Shown piece by piece: positions 13,367-20,190 of a stretch of 20,190 bases of DNA. The stretch is from JBBIQH01 sp964475945 (GTDB taxonomy: Archaea > Thermoproteota > Nitrososphaeria > Nitrososphaerales > Nitrosocaldaceae): positions 1 through 20,190 of the forward strand of contig CAYYYF010000020.1 of NCBI GenBank assembly GCA_964475945.1, written 5' to 3'. The notes beneath the pieces are model-generated. The model was not told the origin of the DNA and did not search any database. It saw only the letters and a program-made list of their open reading frames with translations. Position numbers and translations under genes: made by a program. Every line of letters begins with the position of its first letter. Position 1 is the stretch's first letter.

Positions 13367-16090
13367 CTAATCATCCCAGAAGCCTCTCGTCCTTATATAC
13401 TGTGTCTCTGCCTCATATACAAGCCTTACAAGCATATCCTCACTACTATTATCATACATGCGAAGTATCCTTGATGCGCTATCCACACCTATACCATGAC
13501 CAGAAAGCACAAGCAAAGCACTCTTACCGAATGTGTGTATAAGTGAGGCTGACTTCCATGCCCTCTTGAACCTATGCTCCTGTTCATCACTCAACCTCTT
13601 ATGCCTTACCTTCAGCATTACTGCATTTAGAGTATCATCATCATAAGGATTCAATGCTGCTATTAGCCTAGAGTTGCATCTCTCGCACTGTATGCGATCT
13701 GGTGCACTGCTAACGCTAACAACCCTGCTATATCCACATGTTAAGCATACAAGCCTATGCTTTGTATTAACAAGCCTATCATAGACCATCTTAAGTATAC
13801 CTTGCTCATTGCTGAATGCTCTACTTGTAGTATTATACCCAAATTCACGCTTCAGCATCACCTCTGCTAGTTGCGATGGTTTATCAACCTCAACCCATAT
13901 TACATTTATCCTATTAGCCCTTACATCCTCCAATATCTTCTCTGTAAGCTTGATATCATACTTCTCATGTATCAACTCCCTTTGAGCCTCCTTAACTATT
14001 TGCGTATCCTTGTACCTCTCATAAAGCATCCTTGCTGCCCTCTTATCATATACTGCATCATCAGCAACTATACCAAATCGCTTCGCTACATTCCATACCC
14101 TCCAGTTTAGGGCATGTGTATTTATCAATGATGCCTTTAATATGCCAGCAGTATCATACTTGCTGTATAAGCACTCATACACCTTGCCCTTGCTTATCCT
14201 TGCATTAGAGGTGAGCATTATCCTGTATGCATCTGCCCTAGCATTAACCACATAGCCTAGTGTTGATGAGAGTATAGTTGAGAGCAGTGCTGCTAGGGTA
14301 TTATTAACCTTGTTACCAAAACATGCATGTATTATCAAGAACTCTGAGCACTCTACAACTATACTCCTCTCATCAGGTATTACATTAAGATACTTAAAGG
14401 TAGATACAAGGATCTCCTTGCTCTTATTACTTACACTAATATTGTTATTAATGATGCTCCTCCTCATCTTTCCTACTAGCACTGCTGTATCATAATCTAC
14501 AGGTATGCTCTCACCACTCCAGTAGGGTATGTTCATGCTTGATCCATACCATGGCTCAACGTTAACCAGTAACCTCTGATAATCTACAGATACTACCTTC
14601 CACTGCAAGCCTTTGAGTATGAATATGCTACCCTGCTCACAGTAATCCCCAACGAACTCCTGATCAAGCGAGCCTATAACCTTGCTACTTATTATATCGA
14701 ATACATCAAACTTTAATACATCTGGTATCATTGATGCATTTGCATAGTAGTATAACCTTGCATTCACTGCCCTGAATCTATTACCATCATACCTTACTAT
14801 CCCTTGCTCTGCAAGTATCTCTATGCACCCTTTTATATCCTCAATGCTTACATCCTTGAATGGATATGCCTTGCTTATAATGCTTAATGCCTCCTCTATG
14901 CTTATACCACTACTACTCTCCAATGCCAAGCCTACAAGGTGATGAGCAAGAACATCCAATGGAAGATCATGCACCCTCTGCTCCTCTATTGAACCCTTCT
15001 TTAACCTACTCAGTATTGCTAATGCCTCTAACTCATCATCAGGGTTCTTTGCTATTATTATACCTCTAGCACTCTTACCTATGCTATGCATGCTCCTACC
15101 TATCCTCTGAGCCATCTTTGCTACTTGCCTAGGGGAGCCGTAGTGTATAACAGTGCCTATTGAGCCTATGTCTATACCTAACTCCAAGGATGATGTGCAT
15201 ACCACTATACCCCCTGTATTGTTACTCCTTAACCTATTCTCAGTCTCCTCCCTAACCTCCCTTGAGAGTGAGCCATGGTGAACATCAACCCTAGCAGTTG
15301 ATCCTTGGGCATTCATTATGCTTGCTATATACTCAGCCTCATCCCTTGTGTTGGTGAATAGAAGCACCGACTCCCCCTTGCATCTGCTATCAATGTAATC
15401 AAGTATGTATGATGCTATCTCTTGCGTAGATGCATCCATATACTCTATCTTAACATCATAACCCCTTAGCCTATCATCCTTTACTACAGCACACCTCCTA
15501 CTGCCAGCAAGGAACCTTGCTGCCTCATCTATATTGCTTATGGTAGCACTCAAGCCTACCCTTGTGACCCTTCTACTGCTCAACCTCTCAACCCTCTCCA
15601 TGCTTAGTGTTAGGTGTGCACCCCTCTTACTTGCTAGCAGTTCATGCAACTCATCAACTATAATCCACTCTATGCACTTCAAGGTATTACGCATGTTACT
15701 TGCTAGTATTATTGCTAATGTCTCAGGTGTTGTTATGAGTATATCTGGAGGCTCTTCCAGTATCTTCCTCCTTCTATAACTGCTTGTATCACCATGCCTA
15801 ACATCAACCCTTAGATTGAATGAGTCTGCATACTGCTTTATCCTTCTTAGCATATCCCTATTCAATGCCCTCAATGGGGTTATGTATAATGCCCTTACCC
15901 CAGTGCTATTACTGCAATTAAGCATAGCCATTATGGGTATAATTGCTGCCTCAGTCTTCCCAGAGCCTGTTGGTGCAATTATTAGAGTATTTACCCTTCT
16001 GATTAGCAATGGTATGCTCTTCTCTTGAACATAGGTTAGAGTATTATAACCAAACCTTTCATAGCAATCTCTTATTACATTCTCATCCAT
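13367..16090 (-). CDS. lhr: Lhr-type superfamily 2 DNA/RNA helicase
   Basis: This is an ATP-dependent 3'-5' helicase of the archaeal Lhr family, linked to repair and RNA processing. From the ATG at 16090 the protein has 907 residues, the usual archaeal Lhr size. Motifs in order are the Q-like YVQEKSIPLLI, Walker A APTGSGKT (39-46), TPLRALNRD, Walker B DELHE (146-150), GLSAT, VLLFTNTRDEAE, VHHGSLSREVRE, and CTSSLELGIDIG ... QRIGRSMH. The long Lhr-specific C-terminal region follows, with a four-cysteine zinc site (CLTC ... CERC) about 120 residues from the end. An open frame extends 44 codons further upstream, but that part is hydrophobic and unlike Lhr. ATG 16090 is supported by a TATA-like box 25 bases before it. 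It is divergent from rpoL. Confidence 0.92.
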   Translation of the reverse strand: MDENVIRDCYERFGYNTLTYVQEKSIPLLIRRVNTLIIAPTGSGKTEAAIIPIMAMLNCSNSTGVRALYITPLRALNRDMLRRIKQYADSFNLRVDVRHGDTSSYRRRKILEEPPDILITTPETLAIILASNMRNTLKCIEWIIVDELHELLASKRGAHLTLSMERVERLSSRRVTRVGLSATISNIDEAARFLAGSRRCAVVKDDRLRGYDVKIEYMDASTQEIASYILDYIDSRCKGESVLLFTNTRDEAEYIASIMNAQGSTARVDVHHGSLSREVREETENRLRSNNTGGIVVCTSSLELGIDIGSIGTVIHYGSPRQVAKMAQRIGRSMHSIGKSARGIIIAKNPDDELEALAILSRLKKGSIEEQRVHDLPLDVLAHHLVGLALESSSGISIEEALSIISKAYPFKDVSIEDIKGCIEILAEQGIVRYDGNRFRAVNARLYYYANASMIPDVLKFDVFDIISSKVIGSLDQEFVGDYCEQGSIFILKGLQWKVVSVDYQRLLVNVEPWYGSSMNIPYWSGESIPVDYDTAVLVGKMRRSIINNNISVSNKSKEILVSTFKYLNVIPDERSIVVECSEFLIIHACFGNKVNNTLAALLSTILSSTLGYVVNARADAYRIMLTSNARISKGKVYECLYSKYDTAGILKASLINTHALNWRVWNVAKRFGIVADDAVYDKRAARMLYERYKDTQIVKEAQRELIHEKYDIKLTEKILEDVRANRINVIWVEVDKPSQLAEVMLKREFGYNTTSRAFSNEQGILKMVYDRLVNTKHRLVCLTCGYSRVVSVSSAPDRIQCERCNSRLIAALNPYDDDTLNAVMLKVRHKRLSDEQEHRFKRAWKSASLIHTFGKSALLVLSGHGIGVDSASRILRMYDNSSEDMLVRLVYEAETQYIRTRGFWDD

Positions 16091-16110
16091 ACCAATTATT
16101 ATCCAGCAAA

Positions 16111-16120
16111 CTATAATAAT
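16111..16120 (-). promoter_or_regulatory. TATA-like box for the Lhr gene
   Basis: The minus strand reads ATTATTATAG centred 25 bases before the ATG at 16090. This supports the shorter Lhr start and a leaderless transcript. Confidence 0.45.
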
Positions 16121-16140
16121 AACCATAGGAATGAATTGAA

Positions 16141-16150
16141 AGGTATTTAT
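16141..16150 (+). promoter_or_regulatory. TATA-like box for the rpoL-tfs operon
   Basis: AGGTATTTAT lies about 28 bases before the ATG at 16174, which favours that start over the TTG at 16153. Confidence 0.5.
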
Positions 16151-16173
16151 CCTTGCTTGATATATTAAGTGTA

Positions 16174-16458
16174 ATGGCTGAGGTAAGTATAGCAAAGATG
16201 GATAAAGGTAATGATGTAACATTCAAGGTTAATGATGAGGATATATCTGTACTCTACATAGTTAAGCATGAGCTTGTAAAGATGGATGATGTTAAGATTG
16301 CAGGGGTAGCACAGAGGCATTACCTTATAAATGAGTATGAGTTAAGGGTGATTACAGATGAGGGTAAGGATGTATTTGATGCTATAAAACATGCAGTAGA
16401 TAATGCATTAAAGAACCTTAGAAGTTTGAGGCAGGAGGTTAGCTTAAGGTTACAGTAA
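16174..16458 (+). CDS. rpoL: DNA-directed RNA polymerase subunit L (Rpo11)
   Basis: Rpo11 pairs with RpoD (Rpo3) as the archaeal version of the bacterial alpha dimer in polymerase assembly. The 94-residue protein has the expected order: an N-terminal strand (VTFKVNDEDISVLYIVKHEL, equivalent to the D-x-T-L-x-N-L-L region), a middle VKIAGVAQRHYLINEYELRVIT (equivalent to the AGYxxxHPL segment), and a C-terminal helix DVFDAIKHAVDNALKNL. The sequence is somewhat divergent from the consensus but the pattern is complete. I start at ATG 16174 because of the TATA spacing; a TTG seven codons earlier is in frame. The gene is directly followed by tfs, 12 bases after its stop. Confidence 0.85.
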   Translation: MAEVSIAKMDKGNDVTFKVNDEDISVLYIVKHELVKMDDVKIAGVAQRHYLINEYELRVITDEGKDVFDAIKHAVDNALKNLRSLRQEVSLRLQ

Positions 16459-16470
16459 AAGGTGTATAGT

Positions 16471-16806
16471 ATGCACTTCTGCCCCAAATGTGGTATGCGA
16501 TTGGTTCAGGCAAGGAGTAGTGATGGTGTGTATCTAACATGCAAGAAGTGCGGTTATAATGAAGCTACTCAATCAGTAAAGAGCAATGCTAGCAGTAACA
16601 TTAGTAGCAAGGATGTTAAACCACTCATACAAGTAGTTGGGGAAGGAGAGGATATATCTACCATGCCTACGATAAAGATCCTTTGCCCAAAGTGCGGGCA
16701 TGATACAGCCGTATGGTGGATGCTGCAGACTAGGAGTGCAGATGAGCCTACTACCCAATTCTACAGATGTGTAAAATGTAATCATACTTGGAGGCATTAT
16801 GCATAA
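16471..16806 (+). CDS. tfs: Transcription factor S (TFIIS-like cleavage factor)
   Basis: TFS rescues backtracked RNA polymerase by stimulating transcript cleavage. This protein has 111 residues and two zinc ribbons: N-terminal CPKC ... CKKC (polymerase-binding, like Rpb9) and C-terminal CPKC ... CVKC. The catalytic loop RSADEPTTQFY with the essential Asp-Glu pair is intact. That makes it an active cleavage factor rather than an inhibitory paralogue. The ATG at 16471 has AAAGGTG six bases upstream, overlapping the rpoL stop; a GTG three codons earlier is less likely. Second gene of the rpoL operon. Confidence 0.93.
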   Translation: MHFCPKCGMRLVQARSSDGVYLTCKKCGYNEATQSVKSNASSNISSKDVKPLIQVVGEGEDISTMPTIKILCPKCGHDTAVWWMLQTRSADEPTTQFYRCVKCNHTWRHYA

Positions 16807-16956
16807 TTTATAGTATAGAGATATATAATATTCATAATCTTAGTAATGTAATAATCCTTAGATTGTATATTAGATCTCCAAATAATACAAGTATTAATAG
16901 AATCATTTCGTCTTATAATAAAGTAACCTAATTTTCCCCTATAATTGAAAATAGAA

Positions 16957-16967
16957 AGGTTTTTAAA
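16957..16967 (+). promoter_or_regulatory. TATA-like box for the surface cassette
   Basis: AGGTTTTTAAA lies about 26 bases before the ATG at 16989, with no ribosome site, so the first gene of the cassette is probably leaderless. The remaining gap from 16807 is AT-rich with nothing else I can name. Confidence 0.45.
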
Positions 16968-16988
16968 CATGTTAATGGAATTATTCCT

Positions 16989-17480
16989 ATGCAAAGTATA
17001 ATAATAGCAATAGCACTGGTATTAATGCCATTATTCACCATTATGAGTGTAGCAACAACTGATTTCTCAGTAAGTTCTACTGCACAGAGCCTAGTAGCAG
17101 AGGTTATAGAGAATGATGATACATTTGATATACAACTTACTAGAGTGCAGATAGCAGGAAGCAACGCCGCTGCAACTAGCACTAGCGAGAATAGTCCAGC
17201 AGATATAACTTCAGCAGATCCAATTGTAAATGCTAACGACATTACCAAGAATAACTACACCTATTTTATACATATACAAGAGAAGAATTATGATAGTGCT
17301 CCAGCAGGTAGCAAGTGGCGGGTTCAATTCTATAAGGATGGTACTCAGATAGGTAATGATATCTACATAGGTAATACAATAGCAAATAATTCAGCAAAAG
17401 AAGGTATAAAGGTGCGTGTTGACCTCGGTTCTTCCTTCAGTGGTGGAGTTATAGAGGTTGTGATAAAGAAGATAGCATAG
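16989..17480 (+). CDS. Small exported protein with N-terminal hydrophobic segment, possible signal peptidase substrate
   Basis: I do not recognise this 163-residue protein. Residues 2-23 are hydrophobic (SIIIAIALVLMPLFTIMSVA) with no basic residue before them. The hydrophobic segment starts right at the N-terminus, as in mature pilin-like proteins, but there is no class III peptidase site. The rest is polar and strand-rich: a Ser/Thr/Ala/Asn linker (about 56-85), then what looks like one Ig-like beta domain (YTYFIHIQEKNYD, WRVQFYKDGTQIGNDIYIG, VIEVVIKK). It is the first gene of a three-gene set with a repeat surface protein (9 bases downstream) and a signal peptidase. The arrangement recalls TasA/camelysin substrates beside SipW, but sequence similarity to those was not established. 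Confidence 0.72.
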   Translation: MQSIIIAIALVLMPLFTIMSVATTDFSVSSTAQSLVAEVIENDDTFDIQLTRVQIAGSNAAATSTSENSPADITSADPIVNANDITKNNYTYFIHIQEKNYDSAPAGSKWRVQFYKDGTQIGNDIYIGNTIANNSAKEGIKVRVDLGSSFSGGVIEVVIKKIA

Positions 17481-17489
17481 GGAGAGGCT

Positions 17490-19133
17490 ATGAAGATAGG
17501 CATAGATAGGAAGATCTATTATCTTCCCTACTCATCTTTATTTTTCTTTGCTTTTACTCTTATTATTATATCTAGCAATGCTTATGCAGAGAAGGTTAAT
17601 GTAAGATTTGATACCTATCCTTTAAGAGTACCTATTATAATAGATGGGAAGATATACAACCCTCCAGCAGAGTTTACATGGGATAGGTACACTTGGCATA
17701 AGGTCTCAATAGATACGGTGGTGTATGATAATGATGCAAGGTATGTATTCAAGCAATGGAGCGATCTTAGCAAGGATGCAAGTAGGGAGGTAAGGGTTGA
17801 TGTGGATGAAGATAATCCTCATACGCAGTACATTGCATACTTTGATAAGCAGTATAGGCTCTTGCTTATAGATGGTGATGTAACTGAGCGATGGTATGAT
17901 GCCAATACTATAGCAAAGATTGAGGTGGATAAGGTAAGGGTTATAGATAGCAAGAGTAGGTTGGTATTTGATTCATGGGTAATCAATGATCATGATCCTA
18001 ACACTGATGATATCTTGACCGATGATAACAGAGTTGCTCTTATCATGGATAGAAGCATCGTATTAAAGCCTGTATATAAGAAGCAGTACTACGTAGATGT
18101 AAGGGCAGTAGATGAAAATGGTAATATAATCAATAATGTAGTAACTCTAGGCTCTGGTTGGTACTATGAGGGTTCTAATGCACATATAGCATGTATACCA
18201 ATCAAAGATGATATCATATTTCATTCATGGAGAGTTATAGACTTCATCAAATCCCCTGATATAGATAGTAATGAGAATATAACAACTATAACAGTAGATA
18301 CGCCATATACACTTGAGTGCTTAATCAAGGGTAAGGTTAATAGTGCTAAGGGCATAGTTGAAAAGCAGATACTACCAAAAGAGATGCATAGGCTAGTAGC
18401 ATTAACAAGCTATGGTGCAGTGATCAAGGATGAGTTGGTAGAGGTTAATACAATTGTAAAGGTAGATGCTCCTCAAGTAGTGCCCATAAGCAATAATGTA
18501 AGATACATCTTCAAGCAGTGGAGTGATGGATTATTAAGGAGCAATGCAAGTAACATGGTTAAGGTTGATAATGATAGGGTATTGGTTGCTGAGTATAAAA
18601 AAGAGTATAGGGTAGAGGTTAATGGCAATACATATTGGTATGAGGATGGTTCTAGCGTAGAGTTAAGATGCCCTCTACCAAAGGGTAATGATGATATCAG
18701 TTACAAGATCATCTCATGGAAGGATAATGATGGTAGCATTATAGATGATAGGGAGAGTATAAGCATAACTGTGAACAAGCCTTACAGGGTAGAATGCTCA
18801 TACGATGAACTATACAAGGTATCAGTAATATCACCTTACAAAGAGGTGAAGGGGGAGGGCTTCTATAGGAGAGGTTCAGAGGCAGTAATATATGCAAGTG
18901 AGAGCATAGACCTTGGGTTAGGGAGGAAGGCTTACTTCATTGGATGGGATGGAGACGTAAGTAGCAAGAGCAATCCATTAACCATAGTAGTAGATAAGCC
19001 TTACAGGGTAGTTGCTCTATGGCAAGAGGATAACATGCAGCAGTATGTAATACTTGCAGTTCTGAGTAGTAGCGTAGTAGCAGCAAGTATGATGTATCTC
19101 AAGGGGAGGGCGATCAGGTATAAGCAGATATAA
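17490..19133 (+). CDS. Surface protein with six InlB-B-like repeats and a C-terminal membrane anchor
   Basis: The 547-residue protein begins with a signal peptide (hydrophobic residues 14-29, likely cleavage after SNAYA at 33). Six imperfect repeats of about 70-90 residues follow. Each has an aromatic-x-x-Trp core: FKQWSD at 88-93, FDSW at 160, FHSW at 244, FKQWSD at 341-346, IISW at 407, FIGWDGDV at 483. Each then has a V-D-x-P/N-Y-x-V/L strand. The last repeat (ISPYKEVKGEGFYRRGSEA ... SNPLTIVVDKPYRVVALW) is closest to the divergent InlB B-repeat type common in archaeal surface proteins. A membrane segment (about 517-535) and a short basic tail KGRAIRYKQI end the protein, so the repeats face outside. 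GGAGAGG lies just before the ATG. Probably envelope or adhesion related; no enzyme domain is visible. Confidence 0.82.
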   Translation: MKIGIDRKIYYLPYSSLFFFAFTLIIISSNAYAEKVNVRFDTYPLRVPIIIDGKIYNPPAEFTWDRYTWHKVSIDTVVYDNDARYVFKQWSDLSKDASREVRVDVDEDNPHTQYIAYFDKQYRLLLIDGDVTERWYDANTIAKIEVDKVRVIDSKSRLVFDSWVINDHDPNTDDILTDDNRVALIMDRSIVLKPVYKKQYYVDVRAVDENGNIINNVVTLGSGWYYEGSNAHIACIPIKDDIIFHSWRVIDFIKSPDIDSNENITTITVDTPYTLECLIKGKVNSAKGIVEKQILPKEMHRLVALTSYGAVIKDELVEVNTIVKVDAPQVVPISNNVRYIFKQWSDGLLRSNASNMVKVDNDRVLVAEYKKEYRVEVNGNTYWYEDGSSVELRCPLPKGNDDISYKIISWKDNDGSIIDDRESISITVNKPYRVECSYDELYKVSVISPYKEVKGEGFYRRGSEAVIYASESIDLGLGRKAYFIGWDGDVSSKSNPLTIVVDKPYRVVALWQEDNMQQYVILAVLSSSVVAASMMYLKGRAIRYKQI

Positions 19134-19191
19134 GCATGGAGTACCCTATTCAAGTAGGCTAGTAGATGTATTAATCACTATAATATATATT

Positions 19192-19644
19192 GTGCCCATA
19201 CTGTTAATAGTTAATCTACTTGTTTACAGCATACTCATACTATTCAACACAACCCCTATACTTATCGCTGAAGGGATAAGCATGCGCCCTACCATAATTG
19301 CTGGTGATATACTTATACTTGATAAACCAGATCTCTCGTTTATAAAAGAGGGGGATATAGTTGCTTACAGATCCAATGATAATGCAATAGTTGTTCATAG
19401 AGTGGTAGAGGTTAGAGCAGATTACCTGATAACAAAGGGTGATAACAACATGAGTAATGATAAGGGTAATGTAAACGAGGATAATTACGTAGGTAGGGTT
19501 ATATACATAATCCCTAAGGCAGGGGTAGTAGCATTAGCATTGAAGAACCCATTGATACTAACTATAATGGTTGTAAATATAGTATTAGCATCACTCTTCA
19601 TCTACTATGATAGGAAAGAAAGAAGATTGAATAGACTTAACTGA
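19192..19644 (+). CDS. Signal peptidase I, archaeal/ER (Ser-His) type; N-terminus uncertain
   Basis: This peptidase removes signal peptides on the outer membrane face. Motifs counted from the GTG at 19192 are EGISMRPTIIAGD with nucleophile Ser30; GDIVAYR; VVHRVV with His69, which replaces the bacterial lysine as in ER/SipW types; and TKGDNNMSND with the conserved Asp residues. Hydrophobic segments are at about 2-18 and 119-138. Frame-consistent, plausible coding (SSRLVDVLITIIYIV) extends upstream of this GTG but contains no ATG, GTG or TTG. An ATG at 19136, two bases after the previous stop, reads MEYPIQVG and then meets TAG. A single-base frame change near 19142 would join them. The true gene may therefore start at 19136. 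It is the last gene of the surface cassette and presumably processes its products. Confidence 0.85.
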   Translation: MPILLIVNLLVYSILILFNTTPILIAEGISMRPTIIAGDILILDKPDLSFIKEGDIVAYRSNDNAIVVHRVVEVRADYLITKGDNNMSNDKGNVNEDNYVGRVIYIIPKAGVVALALKNPLILTIMVVNIVLASLFIYYDRKERRLNRLN

Positions 19645-19680
19645 GAATAAAGAAATTTATATTATAGCAGGGCAAGAAAA

Positions 19681-19700
19681 CCTCGCCTTTCAAGGCGGGG
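19681..19700 (+). mobile_element. Hairpin at the left end of a second IS605-type element
   Basis: CCTCGCC (19681-19687) and GGCGGGG (19694-19700) repeat the stem found at 329-348. Here TT/AA extends it to nine pairs. It lies about 70 bases before tnpB, followed by ATGAATTGC. Reading it as the left-end subterminal hairpin fits the family. The exact element boundary, somewhere in 19645-19680, is not determined. Confidence 0.6.
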
Positions 19701-19743
19701 ATGAATTGCTATACTAAAGTAATGCTATACTACTAAAGCAAAT

Positions 19744-19755
19744 CTTAAATATATG
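19744..19755 (+). promoter_or_regulatory. TATA-like box for the second tnpB
   Basis: CTTAAATATATG lies about 23-25 bases before the ATG at 19773. No ribosome site is present. Confidence 0.4.
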
Positions 19756-19772
19756 TAATTGTAATTACCCTC

Positions 19773-20190
19773 ATGTTAAACTATAAGTATAGACTATATC
19801 CTACTAAGGCATGTATAAATAAATTAGAATCTATATTAGAAGCATGTAGATTTGTATATAATTACTTCATTGATAATGGTTATTCTAATGAGTATGATAT
19901 GAATAATATGCTAACAGAATTAAAGGAGTTATATCCAGAGTTAAGGAATTATCATTCCAAGATGTTACAGATGGTTAGTAAGCAAGTAGCAGGTGTAGTA
20001 AAGGCATTAAAGGAATTAAAGAAGCAAGGATACAAGACAGGTAGTGTTAAGATAAAGAGTAAGGATGAATATAATACCTTCATATATAACCAATCAGGAT
20101 TCAAGTTAGTTAATAATAATAGCAACAGGTACTATCTATGGTTAAGTAAGATTGGCTATATTAGAATTAATATGCATAGGTTAATACCTA
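19773..20190 (+). CDS. tnpB: TnpB (IS200/IS605 OrfB family), N-terminal part, cut by the window end
   Basis: The reading frame is open from the ATG at 19773 to the end of the window, 139 codons. The opening LNYKYRLYPTKACINKLESI and the CRFVYNYFIDNG that follows are the diagnostic OrfB/TnpB N-terminal helix-turn-helix block. Further on come YHSKMLQMVSKQVAGVVKAL and IKSKDEYNTFIYNQSGFKL, as expected for the wedge and REC-like region. The RuvC catalytic parts lie beyond the window. It is on the same strand as the tnpB fragment at 1-351 and has the same hairpin, so the two are probably copies of one IS family. The halves do not overlap, so identity cannot be compared. No tnpA is seen between the hairpin and this gene. 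Confidence 0.88.
   Translation, partial: MLNYKYRLYPTKACINKLESILEACRFVYNYFIDNGYSNEYDMNNMLTELKELYPELRNYHSKMLQMVSKQVAGVVKALKELKKQGYKTGSVKIKSKDEYNTFIYNQSGFKLVNNNSNRYYLWLSKIGYIRINMHRLIP

Noticed and set aside
16091..16222. N-terminal extension of 44 residues on the Lhr helicase
   Set aside because: It is hydrophobic, unlike Lhr N-termini, and overlaps the divergent rpoL promoter. The ATG at 16090 has a well-placed TATA box.
17325..17340. GGGTTCAATTC resembling a tRNA T-loop
   Set aside because: It lies inside a coding frame and no acceptor or anticodon stems surround it. No tRNA was found in the window.

Overview
This is archaeal DNA. The evidence is a set of archaeal information-processing genes (Rpo11/RpoL, transcription factor S, an archaeal RPA with several OB folds, an Lhr-type helicase, a GPN-loop GTPase). 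Many genes also have a TATA-like box 25-30 bases before the start codon and no Shine-Dalgarno sequence, which is the leaderless archaeal pattern, whereas genes inside operons carry GGTG-type ribosome sites. The AT-rich sequence, arginine codons mostly AGG/AGA and the gene content fit Nitrososphaerota (Thaumarchaeota), possibly a Nitrosocaldus-like thermophile. That placement is an inference from gene style, not from a marker gene.

Layout. (1) 1-1015: the 3' part of an IS605-type tnpB with its right-end hairpin, abutting the decayed remains of a gene for a secreted protein on the minus strand. (2) 1112-2521: a two-domain MIP18/PaaD-PqqD-like protein, convergent with and overlapping larB. (3) 2555-6552, minus strand: a compact etfB-etfA-fixCX operon in which FixC and the FixX ferredoxin are one protein, preceded by a winged-helix regulator gene carrying one in-frame stop. 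(4) 6969-10105, minus strand: a MoaD-MoeB/ThiF fusion, homoserine kinase and a GPN GTPase. (5) 10150-13324: a flippase-like membrane protein that shares a palindromic promoter with the GPN gene, a small unknown protein, a zinc-ribbon protein and RPA. (6) 13367-16806: Lhr helicase, diverging from an rpoL-tfs operon. (7) 16989-19644: a likely surface cassette of a small anchored protein, a protein with six InlB-B-like repeats and a C-terminal membrane anchor, and an ER-type signal peptidase I with a suspected frameshift near its start. (8) 19681-20190: the left end and N-terminal part of a second IS605-type tnpB.

How the genes fit together. EtfB, EtfA and FixCX would form one electron-transfer complex passing electrons between flavins, a [4Fe-4S] ferredoxin domain and quinone. 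The broken regulator just upstream may once have controlled it. The MoaD-MoeB and MIP18-PqqD proteins point to sulfur-carrier and Fe-S or cofactor chemistry. RPA, Lhr, RpoL and TFS form the information-processing block. The surface cassette couples two exported proteins to a dedicated peptidase. Two same-strand tnpB copies bracket the window. The first sits at the end of a ruined gene, so its predicted guide RNA would target the uninterrupted allele of that gene.

No rRNA, tRNA or CRISPR array was seen. The strongest candidates for something undescribed are the surface cassette, the two domain fusions (MoaD-MoeB with an extra C-terminal domain; MIP18-PqqD) and the FixCX fusion with a helical insert.
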